Positions 5,334-7,068 of a stretch of 7,068 nt of DNA are shown here, piece by piece. The notes beneath the pieces are model-generated. The model had not been told where the DNA came from. It saw only the letters and a program-made list of their open reading frames with translations, and did no database searches. Numbering within the stretch: the first letter of the stretch is position 1; each line of letters begins with the position of its first letter. Position numbers and translations under genes: made by a program. The stretch is from an uncultured Clostridia bacterium. Its GTDB lineage: Bacteria; Bacillota; Clostridia; TANB77; CAG-508. The stretch spans positions 1-7,068 of the forward strand of contig CAKPLQ010000053.1 in NCBI GenBank assembly GCA_934167685.1. The letters are read 5' to 3'.

Positions 5334-6359
5334 GTGTTAGAAGAAAGAAAAAAAAGAGTATTACAAGCAATAGTAGAAGAATATATTCAAACAGCAGAAC
5401 CTGTAAGTTCAAATGCAATAATGAATCTAGAAGGGTTAGAATGTAGTAGTGCCACAATAAGAAATGAAATGGCAGATTTAGAAAAAATGGGATACTTAGA
5501 AAAACCACATACATCAGCTGGAAGAGTACCATCAGCCAAAGGATATAGATACTATGTAGATGAGCTATTGCAGGAAGATAAAATAACATTAGATGAAATA
5601 AAATATATTAGTGAAAAACTAGAAACAAAAGTAAATGAACTAGAAGAAATAACAAAAATAGCATCAAATACAATATCAGAAATAACGCATTATACAACAG
5701 TTTCGATAGGACCGAGTTCAGATGTTCAAAAAATAGAAAATATAAAATTCGTATTATTAAGTTCTAGAATGATGATGGCTGTTATATTAACAGACTCTGG
5801 TTTAGTAAAAGAAACAATAATAAAATTTGATGAAGATATTACAGAAAATCAAGTGCAAACATTAAGTTATATGTTTAACAACAAATTAAAAGGTGAGCCT
5901 ATAACCAAAATAGATAAACCATTAGAAAAATATTTGGTAGAAGAAATGAGTTATAGTGTAAATTTAATAAAGCCTATTATAGAGCAGATGAAAAAGGTAG
6001 TTGAAGAGGAAAGTGTGCATTTGGAAGGTGCAAATAAATTATTTGAATTACCAGAATTCAACAGTTTAGAAGTTGCTAAAAACTTTGTAAATATATTAGA
6101 TGAAAAAGATTTAATGGCAGATATGTTAAATACAGGATTTGCCAAAGATATAAATGTATATATAGGCGAAGAAAATGAAAAAGAAGAATTAAAAGACTTT
6201 AGTGTAGTAACATTCAAACATAGAATAGGAAATAAAGATTTGGGAACAATTGGAATAATAGGACCTAAAAGAATGGATTATGCAAAAGTAATTTCTGTAA
6301 TGAAATACATTAGTAAAAAACTAAATAATGAAGAAGACTCAAAAGATGATATAAAATAA
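5334..6359 (+). CDS. hrcA: heat-inducible transcription repressor HrcA
   Basis: HrcA represses class I heat-shock genes by binding CIRCE; in characterised Firmicutes its activity is maintained by GroEL. The 341-residue product, a normal length, has the winged-helix N terminus with VLQAIVEEYIQTAEPVSS (about 9-26), the highly conserved SSATIRNEMADLE (38-50), PHTSAGR (58-64) and GYRYYVDELL (70-79). The C-terminal HrcA domain follows to about 333 and ends GNKDLGTIGIIGPKRMDYAKVI. The start codon is GTG at 5334, eight bases after AGGAGG (5320-5325). It is first in the operon, preceded by its own promoter and two CIRCE-like sites, so it should be autoregulated. grpE follows after 16 bases. Confidence 0.97.
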   Translation: MLEERKKRVLQAIVEEYIQTAEPVSSNAIMNLEGLECSSATIRNEMADLEKMGYLEKPHTSAGRVPSAKGYRYYVDELLQEDKITLDEIKYISEKLETKVNELEEITKIASNTISEITHYTTVSIGPSSDVQKIENIKFVLLSSRMMMAVILTDSGLVKETIIKFDEDITENQVQTLSYMFNNKLKGEPITKIDKPLEKYLVEEMSYSVNLIKPIIEQMKKVVEEESVHLEGANKLFELPEFNSLEVAKNFVNILDEKDLMADMLNTGFAKDINVYIGEENEKEELKDFSVVTFKHRIGNKDLGTIGIIGPKRMDYAKVISVMKYISKKLNNEEDSKDDIK

Positions 6360-6375
6360 AGAAAGAAGGTATAAA

Positions 6376-6864
6376 ATGGAAAAAGACGAAAAAGTTGAAG
6401 AAGTTGAAAACAAAGAAGAAAAGGATTGCATAATAGACCCAAAGCAACAAGAGCTTGATGAGTTAAATGACAGATACAAAAGAGTTATGGCAGAATTTGA
6501 AAACTATAAGAAAAGAAGTAGCAAAGAACGTGAAACACTATATAATTCAATACTTGGGGATATAGTGGAAGTGTTCTTACCAATAGTAGATAATCTTGAA
6601 AATGCTTTAAAAGTTGAAACACAAGATACAGAATACAAAAAAGGCATAGAACTAGTATTAAAACAATTTAAAGATGTATTAAAAGCAAAAGGAGTTGAAG
6701 AAATTCCGGCTGTTGGAGAAACTTTTGATCCAAGTTTACACGAGGCGGTAAGTAGTATTCAAGACTCAAATAAAAATGCACAAGAAATTGTGCAAGAATA
6801 TAGAAAGGGTTATAAAATAGGCTCAAGGGTTATACGCCATTCTATGGTTGTAGTGGCTAATTAA
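6376..6864 (+). CDS. grpE: nucleotide exchange factor GrpE (DnaK co-chaperone)
   Basis: GrpE releases ADP from DnaK and so drives the chaperone cycle in the cytoplasm. The 162-residue product, toward the short end for the family, has an acidic, low-complexity N terminus (1-25). A long coiled-coil helix follows (about 25-60, with DRYKRVMAEFENYKKRSSKE), then the four-helix dimer region. The C-terminal beta domain contains ETFDPSLHEAV (115-125) and GYKIGSRVIRHSMVVVA (145-161). ATG 6376 follows AGAAGG by a short gap. The 16-base distance from hrcA indicates co-transcription. dnaK follows after 147 bases, a wider gap that contains RNA hairpins. Confidence 0.97.
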   Translation: MEKDEKVEEVENKEEKDCIIDPKQQELDELNDRYKRVMAEFENYKKRSSKERETLYNSILGDIVEVFLPIVDNLENALKVETQDTEYKKGIELVLKQFKDVLKAKGVEEIPAVGETFDPSLHEAVSSIQDSNKNAQEIVQEYRKGYKIGSRVIRHSMVVVAN

Positions 6865-6865
6865 A

Positions 6866-6893
6866 ATTAAAAGCACTAATCTGCACTTTTAAT
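6866..6893 (+). other. small AT-rich inverted repeat after grpE
   Basis: ATTAAAAG (6866-6873) and CTTTTAAT (6886-6893) are perfect inverted repeats around 12 bases. The stem holds only one G-C pair and is not followed by a clean T run, so it is at best a weak attenuator or processing site. GCTAATTAAA is also repeated directly at 6856-6865 and 6894-6903. Confidence 0.35.
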
Positions 6894-6941
6894 GCTAATT
6901 AAAGAATAAAATAAATAGTTATTAATTTTAAAAAATATATA

Positions 6942-6984
6942 AAGTCAGCGTATATCTTGAAAAGAAAGATGTGTCCCCTGACTT
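6942..6984 (+). promoter_or_regulatory. two-part hairpin in the dnaK leader
   Basis: An outer stem of seven Watson-Crick pairs (AAGTCAG 6942-6948 with CTGACTT 6978-6984) encloses an inner stem of eight (TATATCTT 6951-6958 with AAGATGTG 6966-6973), capped by the loop GAAAAGA. The parts are joined by an asymmetric internal loop, CG opposite TCCC. It lies 27 bases before the dnaK ATG and does not cover the ribosome binding site. It might stabilise a processed dnaK mRNA or regulate it. I do not recognise it as a known riboswitch. Confidence 0.5.
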
Positions 6985-7011
6985 AAAGTAGAAGAAAGGA
7001 AGTAATTAATT

Positions 7012-7068
7012 ATGGGAAAAATAATAGGAATCGATTTAGGAACAACAAATTCATGTGTAGCAGTAATG
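7012..7068 (+). CDS. dnaK: molecular chaperone DnaK (Hsp70), 5' end only
   Basis: The 19 codons present read MGKIIGIDLGTTNSCVAVM, the unmistakable N terminus of DnaK, with the phosphate-1 loop of the ATPase domain (GIDLGTTNSC, residues 6-15). The rest lies beyond the window. DnaK is the ATP-dependent Hsp70 chaperone and acts with GrpE, encoded just upstream, and with DnaJ, which commonly follows. AAAGGAAG (6995-7002) is the likely ribosome binding site. The gene is third in the hrcA operon and is preceded by a structured leader. Confidence 0.97.
   Translation, partial: MGKIIGIDLGTTNSCVAVM

Noticed and set aside
6870..6898. A third CIRCE between grpE and dnaK (AAAGCACTA ... TAATGCTAA)
   Set aside because: Each arm matches only six of nine positions and the spacer is 11 bases rather than 9, so it is not better than chance in AT-rich DNA.
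6913..6943. Internal promoter for dnaK at TATATAA
   Set aside because: No -35 resembling TTGACA lies at suitable spacing, and TATA-like strings are common in this sequence.

Overview
The window is an AT-rich chromosomal segment with compact genes, strong AGGAGG-type ribosome binding sites and Rho-independent terminators. The gene set (anaerobic ribonucleotide reductase NrdD, CIRCE/HrcA-controlled hrcA-grpE-dnaK, zinc-ribbon L28, DacF/PBP5-like carboxypeptidase) points to an anaerobic low-GC Firmicute, most likely a member of Clostridia. I cannot name the species from sequence alone. The window opens in the leader of one gene or the tail of another, and is cut 19 codons into dnaK.

Layout. (1) 1-398: a GC-rich hairpin leader, then a small zinc-binding RNHCP-domain protein, ending in a bidirectional terminator shared with the convergent rpmB (399-596, minus). 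(2) 597-2040: a divergent intergenic region, then a secreted D-alanyl-D-alanine carboxypeptidase (742-1980), ending in a second bidirectional terminator shared with the next convergent gene. (3) 2038-2906: a Crp/Fnr-family regulator (2038-2667, minus) and the regulatory region between it and the divergent nrdD. (4) 2907-5071: nrdD and its terminator. (5) 5072-5333: about 260 bp without a gene, holding a GC-rich segment, the heat-shock promoter and two CIRCE-like operators. (6) 5334-7068: the class I heat-shock operon hrcA-grpE-dnaK, with a structured leader just before dnaK.

How the genes relate. HrcA, GrpE and DnaK form one regulatory and functional unit: HrcA represses its own operon through CIRCE, and GrpE is the nucleotide exchange factor for DnaK. 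The Crp/Fnr regulator and nrdD are divergent. Their shared intergenic region carries three related sites, TGTNNC-N4-GNNACA (one only a half-site), placed around both predicted promoters. This suggests that the regulator controls both nrdD and itself. I regard this as the most interesting regulatory signal in the window; it is inferred from sequence only. RNHCP, rpmB and the carboxypeptidase appear to be single-gene transcription units. I see no tRNA, rRNA, insertion sequence, CRISPR array or phage gene. The window looks like ordinary core chromosome with several regulatory details worth checking, and I do not see a clearly new multi-gene system.
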